From an uncultured Dialister sp. (GTDB lineage: Bacteria; Bacillota; Negativicutes; Veillonellales; Dialisteraceae), in NCBI GenBank assembly GCA_900543165.1, contig UQQQ01000048.1:1-14903 (forward strand): 14,903 bases of DNA, in the 5' to 3' direction. This document shows positions 6,527-13,887 of the stretch, piece by piece. Positions within the stretch are counted from its first letter, which is position 1. The number at the start of each line of letters is the position of its first letter. A program made the translations under genes and the position numbers. The notes below the pieces were generated by a model. It was given only the letters and a program-made list of their open reading frames with translations. It made no database searches and was not told the origin of the DNA.

Positions 6527-6666
6527 AGCGCTATCAAAATTCTGCGGCACTCCATTATTTTTTTGCGCCGCACCGACCCCGTTGAACCTCTTGAACCTAT
6601 AGAATCTGCTCCCCCTCTTTCGCAAACAATCACGGGACGAGCCGCCTCGTGGGCTAACCCTGAACT
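6527..6666 (-). repeat. Repeat B copy 2 (minus strand)
   Basis: Read on the minus strand it begins GTTCAGGGTTAGCCC (6666 backward), then TTTGCGAAAGAGG, three 9-base units (GATTCTATA, GGTTCAAGA, GGTTCAACG), GGTGCGGCGCA and GTGCCGCAGAATTTTGA. This matches copies at 1822 and 14741, with many substitutions. GCGGC/GCCGC near its end forms a small hairpin as in the other copies. Confidence 0.75.
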
Positions 6667-6675
6667 TTCAAAAAC

Positions 6676-6722
6676 CTTGTCAAGCAAAACCCCTTGACAA
6701 GAGCGTTTTTCTCCTGTATAAT
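6676..6722 (+). promoter_or_regulatory. Consensus sigma-70 promoter of the ylxM-ffh-rpsP operon with inverted repeat at -35
   Basis: TTGACA (6694-6699) and TATAAT (6717-6722) are both perfect consensus and separated by the ideal 17 bases. Transcription should start near 6729, about 17 bases before the ylxM ATG. CTTGTCAAG (6676-6684) and CTTGACAAG (6693-6701) are complements of each other; the second contains the -35 box. This spacing (17 bases centre to centre) could be an operator or a chance outcome of a short near-palindrome. Confidence 0.9.
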
Positions 6723-6745
6723 AGCATCCGTTGTGGTGATGAACT

Positions 6746-7069
6746 ATGTCTATTGAAAACATCGTAGAGAAGGGAGAACTTCTGGATTGTTACGGAGAGC
6801 TCCTGACGAAGAGGCAGAAGGATTGCCTCGACTTATACTATAATGAAAATCTCACGCTCGCTGAGATTGCTGACTATTTCCATATTTCCCGTCAGGCGGT
6901 CCATGATGCGATGCGTCATGGAGAAGAGCAGCTGCTTTCCTATGAGGCGGCGCTGCACACCTGTTCTCTTCGTAAAAAGAGAGAACAGGCCGCCCTTCGG
7001 CTTCTGCATTTCATTCCGCAGGCAGAGCGGGGAGAGGCAGAGAGCCTTTTGAAAGTGATGACAGAATGA
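6746..7069 (+). CDS. ylxM: YlxM-family helix-turn-helix protein, SRP-associated
   Basis: The 107-residue protein has the sigma-70 region 4-like fold of the UPF0122/YlxM family: LLTKRQKDCLDLYY near 20-33, then the helix-turn-helix NLTLAEIADYFHISRQAVHDAMRH-type segment around 35-58. YlxM genes nearly always precede ffh in Firmicutes, and in streptococci YlxM has been reported to bind SRP components and affect their GTPase activity. A DNA-binding role is also conceivable. It is first in the operon, with GGTGAT five bases ahead of ATG 6746 and the strong promoter just upstream. Ten bases separate it from ffh. Confidence 0.92.
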   Translation: MSIENIVEKGELLDCYGELLTKRQKDCLDLYYNENLTLAEIADYFHISRQAVHDAMRHGEEQLLSYEAALHTCSLRKKREQAALRLLHFIPQAERGEAESLLKVMTE

Positions 7070-7079
7070 AGGTGACCAG

Positions 7080-8450
7080 ATGCCATTTGAAAATTTAGGA
7101 GACAAGCTGCAGTCTGCATTCAAAGATCTCCGAGGGAAAGGCAAACTTTCCGAAAGTGACATTGATGGGGCGCTTCGTGAGGTCCGCCGCGCACTGTTGG
7201 AAGCCGATGTCAATTTCAAGGTGGCGAAAGATTTCATCGCTCACGTCCGTGAAAAGGCGATGGGGGAAGAAGTCTTCGGCAGCCTGAAGCCTGACCAGAC
7301 AGTCATCAAGATCGTCAAAGACGAGCTGACGGAGCTTCTGGGCGGGACACAGAGCAAGATCTCGCTGTCTTCTTCCGGCATGACGATCATCATGCTGGTC
7401 GGTCTGCAGGGCGCCGGCAAGACGACGACTGCCGGCAAGCTGGCTCTGATATTCAAGAAAAAAGGCCACCGCCCGATGATGGCAGCCTGCGACGTCTATC
7501 GTCCGGCAGCGATCAAGCAGCTCGAAGTCTTGGGCGAGCAGACTGACGTCCCGGTCTACCGTATGCCGCCGAATGTGGATCCGGTCCACATCGCGCAGTA
7601 CGCGATCGATACGGCCAAAGCATACAACCGTGATGTCGTCATCCTCGATACCGCAGGCCGACTGACGATCGATGAAAAGCTGATGGCCGAGCTTCGCAAC
7701 ATCAAAGCGGAGGTTCATCCGCATGAGATCCTTCTCGTCCTTGACTCCATGACGGGTCAGGACGCAGTCAATACCGCCAAAGCTTTCGATGAAAATCTGG
7801 GCATCGACGGCACCATCCTGACGAAGATGGATGGCGACGCCAGAGGCGGTGCGGCACTTTCCATCAAGACCGTCACCGGCAAGCCGATCAAGATGATCGG
7901 TGTATCCGAAAAACTCGACGGCGGCCTTGAGGATTTCTATCCGGACCGCATGGCCGGACGTATCCTCGACCTGGGCGACCTCGCTACGCTGATTGAGACA
8001 GCCCAGAGAAATATGGATGAAGAATCCATGAAAGACGCAGCGGCGAAGGTGCGTAAAGGGGAATTTACCCTTGACGATTTCCTGAACCAGCTGAAACAGG
8101 TGAGAAAGCTGGGGTCCTTCCAGAACATCCTCGGGATGCTTCCGGGTATGGGCAAATTCAAAGACCAGCTGAAGGACATCGACCTTGATGGCAAAGAAGT
8201 GAAGCACATCGAAGCCATCATCCTCTCCATGACTCCGCAAGAGCGTGCGAATGTGAAGATCCTGAACGGCAGCCGCCGCAAGCGTATCGCGCAGGGCGCC
8301 GGCGTCAAGATCCAGGATGTGAACCGCATGATGAAGCAGTTCGCTGATATGCAGAAGACCATGAAGAAAATGAAGGGTATGAACCCGAAAAAGTTAAATC
8401 CATCCAAATTGGGCGGCCTTGGCGGTCTCTCAGGGATGTTCCGTAAATAA
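7080..8450 (+). CDS. ffh: Signal recognition particle protein Ffh (SRP54)
   Basis: The 456-residue GTPase has the N-terminal helical bundle (1-90), the G domain with GLQGAGKT at 108-115, DTAGR at 190-194 and TKMDGDARGG at 248-257, and the methionine-rich M domain (about 325-445) with LGMLPGMG and GSRRKRIAQGAG, which bind the signal peptide and 4.5S/6S RNA. It delivers ribosomes making membrane or exported proteins to FtsY. Length is normal and no key residue is missing. The start ATG has AAGGTGA seven bases upstream, in the short gap after ylxM. RNA partner and FtsY genes are not in this window. Confidence 0.98.
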   Translation: MPFENLGDKLQSAFKDLRGKGKLSESDIDGALREVRRALLEADVNFKVAKDFIAHVREKAMGEEVFGSLKPDQTVIKIVKDELTELLGGTQSKISLSSSGMTIIMLVGLQGAGKTTTAGKLALIFKKKGHRPMMAACDVYRPAAIKQLEVLGEQTDVPVYRMPPNVDPVHIAQYAIDTAKAYNRDVVILDTAGRLTIDEKLMAELRNIKAEVHPHEILLVLDSMTGQDAVNTAKAFDENLGIDGTILTKMDGDARGGAALSIKTVTGKPIKMIGVSEKLDGGLEDFYPDRMAGRILDLGDLATLIETAQRNMDEESMKDAAAKVRKGEFTLDDFLNQLKQVRKLGSFQNILGMLPGMGKFKDQLKDIDLDGKEVKHIEAIILSMTPQERANVKILNGSRRKRIAQGAGVKIQDVNRMMKQFADMQKTMKKMKGMNPKKLNPSKLGGLGGLSGMFRK

Positions 8451-8480
8451 TCGAGATCATTTCAAGGAGGTGAAATATCA

Positions 8481-8744
8481 ATGTTAAAAATTCGTCTGAC
8501 CCGTATGGGCGCTAAGAAGAATCCATTCTACCGCATTATCGTTATCGACTCCAAAGCAGCTAGAAACGGCGCACCGACCGATACCATCGGCTGGTACGAC
8601 CCGGCTAAACTGGACGCTCCGGTAAAGATCGATGAAGAAAAGGTTCTGTCCTGGCTTGGAAAAGGCGCACAGCCGACCGACACTGTTCGTTCCATTCTGA
8701 GAAAGAACGGCATCCTCGCTAAGTTTGCAGAAGCAAAGAAATAA
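8481..8744 (+). CDS. rpsP: 30S ribosomal protein S16
   Basis: The 87-residue product begins with the S16 signature MLKIRLTRMGAKKNPFYRI and keeps IGWYDP and the typical spacing to the C-terminal Lys. S16 is an early-assembly protein of the 30S body. A near-perfect AAGGAGGTGA (8464-8473) stands seven bases before ATG, stronger than that of neighbours, as expected for a protein needed in large amount. It is 30 bases after ffh and precedes the 30S maturation factor gene rimM by three genes. Confidence 0.98.
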   Translation: MLKIRLTRMGAKKNPFYRIIVIDSKAARNGAPTDTIGWYDPAKLDAPVKIDEEKVLSWLGKGAQPTDTVRSILRKNGILAKFAEAKK

Positions 8745-8756
8745 GGAGGACGCAAG

Positions 8757-8984
8757 ATGAAGGAATTGGTGGAAACACTGGTTAAGGCTCTTGTCAAAAA
8801 TCCTGATGCCGTCACCGTCACCATTCTTCAGAAAGGCAGCCTGGAGATCTACCAGGTCCACGTCGCTCCTGAAGACATGGGCAAAGTGATCGGTAGAAAA
8901 GGCCGGATTGCGAATGCCATCCGCACCGTAGTCAAAGCAGGGGCCCTGCGTGAAAATCGCAAGGTCGCTGTCGATATTATCTAA
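8757..8984 (+). CDS. khpA: KhpA-type KH-domain RNA-binding protein
   Basis: The 75-residue protein is a single KH domain with the GxxG loop GRKG in VIGRKGRIANAIRTVVKA (around 43-60). The YlqC/KhpA family partners with KhpB (EloR/Jag) and binds RNA; in streptococci it influences cell length and division. A cytoplasmic RNA chaperone role is inferred from that. The ribosome site AAGGAGGA overlaps the stop codon of rpsP (8742-8744), so the two are tightly coupled. The rpsP-khpA-ylqD-rimM-trmD order is common in Firmicutes. Confidence 0.95.
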   Translation: MKELVETLVKALVKNPDAVTVTILQKGSLEIYQVHVAPEDMGKVIGRKGRIANAIRTVVKAGALRENRKVAVDII

Positions 8985-8994
8985 GGGGTGCCCT

Positions 8995-9402
8995 ATGGAT
9001 GAAATGCAGATCCTTGTCCCTGTCGCTGTGAAGTCCAAGCTGACAGAGGCACTGAAGACCACTTTGCTGAATGAAATCAATACGAACCTGTCGCGTGTCG
9101 AACATGATATGGCTCAGCTTGAATTTCAGGCAAACGGCCGCATTGCTGAACAGGCTAAAGTCAATATCCAAGCAGCTTCCCAGCTCCGTGCTTCCTTTGA
9201 AGCCCAGAAGGCGCAGATGCAGCAGGTGAAGGAAAAGCTGACGAACGATAAAGAACACCTGGAAAAGCTGGCTATCGGTGCGGAACTCAACCGCGCACCG
9301 ATCAACCGTCTCGTGACCATTCATGTCGGTGACGATATGAATAACATCGTAGGCGGGGAAATCCTGGTTGAAGACGGCAAGATTATTGCTTTCCGTGAAT
9401 GA
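8995..9402 (+). CDS. ylqD: YlqD-family protein, function unknown
   Basis: The 135-residue protein starts MDEMQILVPVAVKSKLTE and carries a central helical coiled-coil part (about 25-90, LEFQANGRIAEQAK to KDKEHLEKL-like) and a C-terminal small beta domain ending IVGGEILVEDGKIIAFRE. It matches the YlqD family, known mainly from its place between khpA and rimM in Firmicutes; no activity is established to my knowledge. ATG 8995 is preferred because of AAGGGGTG nine bases upstream; an earlier in-frame GTG at 8950 would overlap khpA by 35 bases. The stop TGA (9400-9402) is one base before the rimM ATG. Confidence 0.88.
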   Translation: MDEMQILVPVAVKSKLTEALKTTLLNEINTNLSRVEHDMAQLEFQANGRIAEQAKVNIQAASQLRASFEAQKAQMQQVKEKLTNDKEHLEKLAIGAELNRAPINRLVTIHVGDDMNNIVGGEILVEDGKIIAFRE

Positions 9403-9403
9403 T

Positions 9404-9901
9404 ATGAAATCCGATGTCAATGTACTCATCGGCCGAATCGTAGCCCCGCATGGTGTGCGGGGTGATTTGCGTATGTTCCCCGATATCGATCGGCCGGAAG
9501 TGATCCGTTCGCTGGAGTATCTCTGGATCGGGGGAAAAAGATATCGGCTCATGTCCTGCCGCCCGCACAAGAATATCTATATTCTCCATGTGGAAGGCGT
9601 AGAAGACAGAAACCAAACCGAGCTCATGCGTGGTATGGAAGTCGAAGTCCCTGCCTCGGCGCTGCCAAAGCGGACAGACGGCACCTACTACTACCACGAG
9701 CTTCTAGGACTTAAGGTCGTGACTGAAGAAGGAGAGCCTGTCGGTATCCTGAAGGAAATCATCGAGACTAAGGCAAATAACGTGTACAGCGTCATTTCCG
9801 AAGAGGGGAAGGAAATCCTGATCCCTGCGATCCCGCCCTGTATCCTTCATGTGGACCCTGCAGGCGGCACCATGACAGTCAGGCTTTTGGAATGGGAGTA
9901 A
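9404..9901 (+). CDS. rimM: 16S rRNA processing / 30S maturation factor RimM
   Basis: The 165-residue protein begins with the RimM N-terminal barrel, GRIVAPHGVRGDLRM (near 9-23), and ends with the PRC-barrel part (about 95-165: YYYHELLGLKVVTEEGEPVG, ILIPAIPPCILHVD). RimM binds S19 and helps mature the 30S head. Length is typical. ATG 9404 lies one base past the ylqD stop; no clear ribosome site is visible, so translation is probably coupled to ylqD. GTG at 9395 (adding three residues) and a start at 9368 are less likely. Confidence 0.95.
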   Translation: MKSDVNVLIGRIVAPHGVRGDLRMFPDIDRPEVIRSLEYLWIGGKRYRLMSCRPHKNIYILHVEGVEDRNQTELMRGMEVEVPASALPKRTDGTYYYHELLGLKVVTEEGEPVGILKEIIETKANNVYSVISEEGKEILIPAIPPCILHVDPAGGTMTVRLLEWE

Positions 9902-9905
9902 GCCC

Positions 9906-10646
9906 ATGAAAATCGATATCTTATCACTGTTTCCGGAATTCATAGAAGCCTTCTTCCATCAGAGCATGATCAAACGTGCTCTGGAAGGCGGCCTCATGGA
10001 GATGGCGGTGACGAATCCCAGAGATTTCACCAAGAGCCGGCATGGACAAGTCGATGACACGATCTGTGGAGGTGGGGCTGGGATGCTGATGATGTGCCAG
10101 CCTCTTTTTGATGCCGCGCATCATGTGCTGCCAGAAAAAGGCCCGCGTGACCGCGTGATCTTCCTGTCGCCGGCCGGCACGCCCTTCACGCAGGACAAAG
10201 CAAAACAGCTGTATCGCGACTATGACCATCTGGTGCTCCTCTGCGGGCACTACGAAGGTGTCGACCACCGCGTCGAAGAGCATCTCGCGGATGAGCTCAT
10301 TTCCATCGGTGACTATGTCCTGACGGGCGGCGAACTCGGCGCCATGGTCATCGCAGATGCCGTGGCCCGCATGGTCCCCGGCGTCTTAGGCGATGCAGGA
10401 AGCGCGCAGAGCGATTCTTTCTATGAGCCGATCCTCGAGTATCCGCAGTACACCAAGCCGGCTGATTACAACGGCTGGAAAGTGCCGGATGTGCTGCTCT
10501 CCGGTCATCATGCAAACATTGCGAAATGGCGCAGGAAAGAAGCACTCAGGCGCACTTTGAAGTGCCGCCCGGATCTTTTGGAGAAGCTCACACTGACCAA
10601 GACCGATCAGAAACTCATGGCAGAAATAGAAGAGGAGGAGAAGTAA
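9906..10646 (+). CDS. trmD: tRNA (guanine-37-N1)-methyltransferase TrmD
   Basis: The 246-residue SPOUT enzyme makes m1G37 in tRNAs reading CNN codons, preventing +1 frameshifts. MKIDILSLFPE, HYEGVDHRVEE, SIGDYVLTGGELGAM (the SAM-binding knot) and LLSGHHANIAKWR are all present. The loop that usually reads PYGGGxGM is TICGGGAGM, so the Pro-Tyr pair is replaced by Ile-Cys; this is unusual to my eye, while the glycines remain. It starts four bases after rimM with GGGAG as ribosome site. It overlaps the next gene by one base (TAATG). Confidence 0.97.
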   Translation: MKIDILSLFPEFIEAFFHQSMIKRALEGGLMEMAVTNPRDFTKSRHGQVDDTICGGGAGMLMMCQPLFDAAHHVLPEKGPRDRVIFLSPAGTPFTQDKAKQLYRDYDHLVLLCGHYEGVDHRVEEHLADELISIGDYVLTGGELGAMVIADAVARMVPGVLGDAGSAQSDSFYEPILEYPQYTKPADYNGWKVPDVLLSGHHANIAKWRRKEALRRTLKCRPDLLEKLTLTKTDQKLMAEIEEEEK

Positions 10647-11227
10647 TGGCACCTGTGTATATCGGGCTCATCCACTATCCCATTTATAATAAGCACATGG
10701 AAGTCGTCACTACAGCTCTGACCAACTATGACCTCCATGACATAGCCAGAACGGCAAAAACCTATGATGTGAAGCGCTACTTCATCGTGCATCCTGTCGA
10801 AGCACAGCGTGAAATGGCGAGCCGCATCATGAACCACTGGAAAACCGGCGGCGGCGTGCATTACAATGTGAACCGGAAGGAAGCCTTCGAGGAAACGGAA
10901 CTTGTCCCGACCCTGGAAGACGCCATCGCATGGATCGAAAAAGAGACAGGCAAAAAACCGGCCATCGTGACCACGGACGCCCGGGTCTATCCAAATACTG
11001 TTTCCTACACAGAAATGCGCAGGAAAATCCACGAAGAAGATACGCCGATCTTCATCCTCTTTGGCACAGGCTTCGGCATGACCAAAGAAATGATGAAACA
11101 GTTCGACTACATCGTGGAACCTATCTACGGGGCCGGTACGTACAATCATCTGTGCGTGCGCAGCGCCGTAGCCATCATCCTCGACCGCCTTCTGGGCGAA
11201 CCATGGTGGAATCAAAAGGAGGAATAA
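10646..11227 (+). CDS. SPOUT-class SAM-dependent RNA methyltransferase (PF09936-type)
   Basis: The 193-residue protein starts MAPVYIGLIHYPIYNKH and has the trefoil-knot signature near its end: ILFGTGFGM at 137-145, IVEPIYGAGTYNHLCVRS at 156-173, AIILDRLLGE after it. It fits the RNA methyltransferase family represented by Thermotoga TM1570, which also follows trmD. The RNA target is unknown. ATG 10646 overlaps the trmD stop and has GAGGAGGAG in front; an in-frame start 120 bases earlier lies inside trmD and lacks support. HLSVRS is common at the knot; here it is HLCVRS. Confidence 0.9.
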   Translation: MAPVYIGLIHYPIYNKHMEVVTTALTNYDLHDIARTAKTYDVKRYFIVHPVEAQREMASRIMNHWKTGGGVHYNVNRKEAFEETELVPTLEDAIAWIEKETGKKPAIVTTDARVYPNTVSYTEMRRKIHEEDTPIFILFGTGFGMTKEMMKQFDYIVEPIYGAGTYNHLCVRSAVAIILDRLLGEPWWNQKEE

Positions 11228-11233
11228 CGTACT

Positions 11234-11968
11234 ATGTCCGGACATTCTAAGTGGGAAAACATTAAGCGTAAGAAGGGCAAGACTGATGCCATTCGCGCAA
11301 GAATCACCACTAAAATCTCCAAGGAAATTACCATCGCAGCCCGCATGGGCGGCGGTGATCCCGTCGGTAACATGCGTCTGAAACTGGCCCTCACCAAGGC
11401 AAAGCAGAACAATGTACCGAAGGAAAATATCCAGCGTGCTATCGCTAAAGGCGTCGGCGCTGCCAGCGGTGCAGGCTTCGATGAAGTCACCTACGAAGGC
11501 TACGGCCCGGGAGGTGCAGCTGTCATCGTCGAATGCAATACCGATAACAGAAACCGCGCAGCCGCTGATATCCGTCATGCATTCACCCATCACGGCGGGT
11601 CTGTAGGCACACCGGGATGCGTAGGCTGGATGTTCAAGAAAAAAGGCTCTATCATTGTAGCCAAAGACGCAGCTGATGAAGACACCGTCATGATGATCGC
11701 TCTCGATGCGGGCGCTGACGATGTCACTACCGGCGAAGACAGCTATGAAATCACGACCTCTCCGGAAAACTTCCTCATCGTCTCCGAAGCCCTCGAAAAA
11801 GAAGGCATCGAAGCGGAAGCTTCCGAACTGGCTATGGTTCCAGACAACTATGTCAAGCTCGAAGGCGATGCTGCTCAGACCATGCAGCACCTCACCGATG
11901 AACTGGAAGAACTCGATGATGTACAGGAAGTGTACACCAACGCAGAACTGCCGGAAGATGCGGAATAA
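11234..11968 (+). CDS. yebC: YebC/TACO1-family protein
   Basis: The 244-residue protein begins MSGHSKWENIKRKKGKTDA and keeps the family blocks KISKEITIAARMGGGDP, AKQNNVPKENIQRAIAKG and YEGYGPGGAAVIVECNTDN, then the second domain HHGGSVGTPGCVGWMF. YebC proteins were long annotated as transcription factors; recent work points to a ribosome-associated role easing stalls at proline-rich stretches, as TACO1 does in mitochondria. That role fits its place after S16, RimM and TrmD. AAAGGAGGA overlaps the previous stop codon, and ATG follows nine to ten bases on. It is last in the operon and a terminator follows. Confidence 0.96.
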   Translation: MSGHSKWENIKRKKGKTDAIRARITTKISKEITIAARMGGGDPVGNMRLKLALTKAKQNNVPKENIQRAIAKGVGAASGAGFDEVTYEGYGPGGAAVIVECNTDNRNRAAADIRHAFTHHGGSVGTPGCVGWMFKKKGSIIVAKDAADEDTVMMIALDAGADDVTTGEDSYEITTSPENFLIVSEALEKEGIEAEASELAMVPDNYVKLEGDAAQTMQHLTDELEELDDVQEVYTNAELPEDAE

Positions 11969-11970
11969 TA

Positions 11971-11999
11971 AAAAACCACCCGAAAGGGTGGCTTTTTTT
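11971..11999 (+). terminator. Intrinsic terminator of the ylxM-yebC operon
   Basis: CCACCC (11976-11981), a GAAA tetraloop and GGGTGG (11986-11991) are followed by C and seven T. It begins three bases after the yebC stop. A run of A before it could add A-T pairs and allow minus-strand activity. Confidence 0.93.
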
Positions 12000-12001
12000 A
12001 T

Positions 12002-12037
12002 GGAAATACGGATTCTGCGATGGAATTAGCGTTTTCC
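12002..12037. repeat. Degenerate miniature A hairpin (mini-A2)
   Basis: GGAAATACGGATTC (12002-12015) and GGAATTAGCGTTTTCC (12022-12037) resemble the two ends of mini-A1 with several changes, separated by six bases. The TCTGCGAT near the middle also occurs beside the right arm of A element 1. It lies just after the operon terminator. Confidence 0.55.
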
Positions 12038-12060
12038 TAGCCGCATGCTCTCGCATAGAA

Positions 12061-12091
12061 CCCCCCACCCGGCTTGTGGGGGGCTTTTTTT
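12061..12091 (+). terminator. Second intrinsic terminator
   Basis: CCCCCCAC (12061-12068) pairs with GTGGGGGG (12076-12083) around CCGGCTT, followed by C and seven T (12085-12091). It is about 70 bases after the first terminator with no gene between, so it may be a backup, or end a small untranslated transcript. Confidence 0.9.
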
Positions 12092-12120
12092 ATTGGTAGA
12101 CTCATTATGAATAAAAGACC

Positions 12121-12157
12121 GGAGAGACACTGATCCTGTGATGGGGTCAGCGTTTCC
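12121..12157. repeat. Miniature A hairpin (mini-A3) ahead of the methyltransferase gene
   Basis: GGAGAGACACTGATCC (12121-12136) and GGGGTCAGCGTTTCC (12143-12157) pair with a few mismatches around TGTGAT. The ends are the A type. It ends seven bases before the AAGGAGAG ribosome site (12166-12173), so if transcribed it would form a leader hairpin next to the site. Confidence 0.65.
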
Positions 12158-12176
12158 TTTATCGTAAGGAGAGCCA

Positions 12177-12935
12177 ATGATGCTGGAAAAAGAAATCATC
12201 GACTATTGGACGAGGCGGGCGCCAAGCTATTCGGAAATCAATCAGAAAGAACTTTGCGGACGGCAGAAGAATCTTTGGACGTCCTATATCATGCAGCGTG
12301 CACAGGATGCCATGCCGGAAAGAACGAGGATCAAAGCGCTTGACATCGGGGCGGGGCCGGGTTTCTTTTCCATCATTCTAAAGATGGCGGGCTGCGAGGT
12401 GACGGCTCTGGATCGGAATCCTGCGATGATGGCAGAGGCGAAGAAGAATGCGGGGCCGCTCGCAGAAAGGATCCATTATGTCGAGGGGGATGCGGAAGAT
12501 GTGCCGCTTCCCGCAGACAGCTACGATCTCATCGTGACGAGAAATCTCACATGGACGCTGCCGCATCCGAAGAAGGCGTATGCGAGCTGGCAGCGTGTCC
12601 TGAAAAAGGGCGGGATCCTCCTCAATTTCGATGCGAACTGGTACAACTACCTGTACAGCGAAGAAGACCGTGCCCTTTATGACAGGGACCGCGAGCAGGT
12701 CGCAGAAGCGGGGGTCTTTGACCGCTATATTTCGACCGATGTCATGGCCTGCGAACGCATCGCGCGCCAGATGCCTCTTTCGCCCAAGAAACGTCCTGCC
12801 TGGGACCGGCAGGTACTGGAAGAGATGGGGATGCAGGTCACACTGTATGAGAATATTTCCGAAGAGATCCTTCTTCCGGAGGAGCAGCTGAATTTTGCGG
12901 CGACGCCGTATTTTTGCATTGAAGCGAAAAAGTGA
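12177..12935 (+). CDS. Class I SAM-dependent methyltransferase linked to an ABC transporter
   Basis: The 252-residue protein has the Rossmann methyltransferase core: motif I ALDIGAGPGFF at 54-64, an acidic ribose contact D79 in VTALDR, motif II GDAEDVPLP at 104-112, and DLIVTRNLTWTLPHP at 117-131, followed by KKGGILLNFDANWY. It belongs to the broad small-molecule group (Methyltransf_11/25). The substrate is not readable. It lies three bases before a NikB/DppB-like permease gene, so it may act on the transported compound or on a metal-binding ligand; this is inference. ATG 12177 (with a second ATG right after) has AAGGAGAG six bases upstream. Confidence 0.88.
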   Translation: MMLEKEIIDYWTRRAPSYSEINQKELCGRQKNLWTSYIMQRAQDAMPERTRIKALDIGAGPGFFSIILKMAGCEVTALDRNPAMMAEAKKNAGPLAERIHYVEGDAEDVPLPADSYDLIVTRNLTWTLPHPKKAYASWQRVLKKGGILLNFDANWYNYLYSEEDRALYDRDREQVAEAGVFDRYISTDVMACERIARQMPLSPKKRPAWDRQVLEEMGMQVTLYENISEEILLPEEQLNFAATPYFCIEAKK

Positions 12936-12938
12936 TGG

Positions 12939-13859
12939 ATGCCTATGGTGTGGATAGTCAAGAAGGGGATTTCCTGCCTGCTTATTCTTCTCGGCGTGAC
13001 ATTCGTCACGTTTGCGCTGATGTATCTGGCAGGCGGAGATGCCATTTCCTATTTCTATGAAAATCAGGGAACGGCAGTTTCTCAAGAGATCATGGATGCC
13101 ATGCGGAAAAAATACGGGCTGGATCAGCCGTTTCTGCTGCAGTATGGGCATTGGCTGCTGCATGCACTCACGGGAGATATGGGGGAAAGCTATGTGTCTG
13201 GGCGCGCGGTGCTTCCGCTCATCGCATCCAAGATCCCGCATACCCTGTACCTTGCGGCGGTATCGATCGCCCTGACGCTGGCAGTATCGATCCCGCTGGG
13301 GGTCTTTTCCGCTGTCAGGAAAGATGGCTGGTGTGACTCTCTGGCGGGCGGGTTGTCTTTCCTCGGAAATGCGATGCCGAATTTTTTCGTTGCGATCCTT
13401 CTGATCTATCTGCTGGCGGTGAAGCTGAAGTGGTTCCCCGCCGTATCTGTGGGGCGGTCGCCTTCGGTCGTATTGCCGGCAGTGACGCTTGCGATCGCGA
13501 TGAGTGCCAAGTATACGCGCCAGATCCGAGGCGTCGTACTGGCAGAGCTTCGAAAGGGCTATGTGATGGGGGCGAGAGCACGAGGGGTGAGTGAGGGGAC
13601 GATCCTCTGGAAGAGTGTCATCCCGATGGCAAGTCCGGCGATCGTCACGCTGCTTGCGATTTCCATCGGTTCCCTCCTTTCCGGCACGGCCGTGGTGGAG
13701 ACGATCTTCCTCTGGGATGGTGTGGGAAAGCTGGCAGTGGATGCCATTATGCAGAGGGATTATCCGATCATTCAGGCCTATGTGGTATGGATGGCCGGTA
13801 TCTATATTTTGGTGAATGGCGCGGGGGATGTGGTGGCGCGTCTGCTGGGGAAACGATGA
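12939..13859 (+). CDS. ABC transporter permease, NikB/DppB-like
   Basis: The 306-residue inner-membrane protein has six or so hydrophobic helices and the nickel/oligopeptide permease pattern: KKYGLDQPFLLQYGHWL at 57-73, LGNAMPNFF at 142-150, the cytoplasmic EAA loop GYVMGARARGVSEGTILWKSVIP at 207-229 in parts, and MQRDYPIIQ at 271-279, which NikB shares. It would pair with the next gene's product to make the membrane channel. Nickel, another metal complex or a peptide could be the cargo; sequence alone does not decide. ATG 12939 is three bases after the methyltransferase stop and lacks a strong ribosome site, so coupling is likely; ATG 12945 is an alternative. Confidence 0.9.
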   Translation: MPMVWIVKKGISCLLILLGVTFVTFALMYLAGGDAISYFYENQGTAVSQEIMDAMRKKYGLDQPFLLQYGHWLLHALTGDMGESYVSGRAVLPLIASKIPHTLYLAAVSIALTLAVSIPLGVFSAVRKDGWCDSLAGGLSFLGNAMPNFFVAILLIYLLAVKLKWFPAVSVGRSPSVVLPAVTLAIAMSAKYTRQIRGVVLAELRKGYVMGARARGVSEGTILWKSVIPMASPAIVTLLAISIGSLLSGTAVVETIFLWDGVGKLAVDAIMQRDYPIIQAYVVWMAGIYILVNGAGDVVARLLGKR

Positions 13860-13887
13860 TTCCATCCGTGCTCCCGAAGGAGAAATG

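Noticed and set aside
7095..8240. Minus-strand open frame (381 codons) opposite ffh
   Set aside because: Antisense to a universally conserved gene with normal codon use; no domain.
10607..11890. Minus-strand open frame (427 codons) opposite the SPOUT methyltransferase and yebC genes
   Set aside because: Antisense to conserved genes, no ribosome site, no domain.
12378..13865. Long minus-strand open frame (495 codons) opposite the methyltransferase and first permease
   Set aside because: Same reasoning: antisense to clear genes, composition heavy in Arg, His and Gln, no domain.
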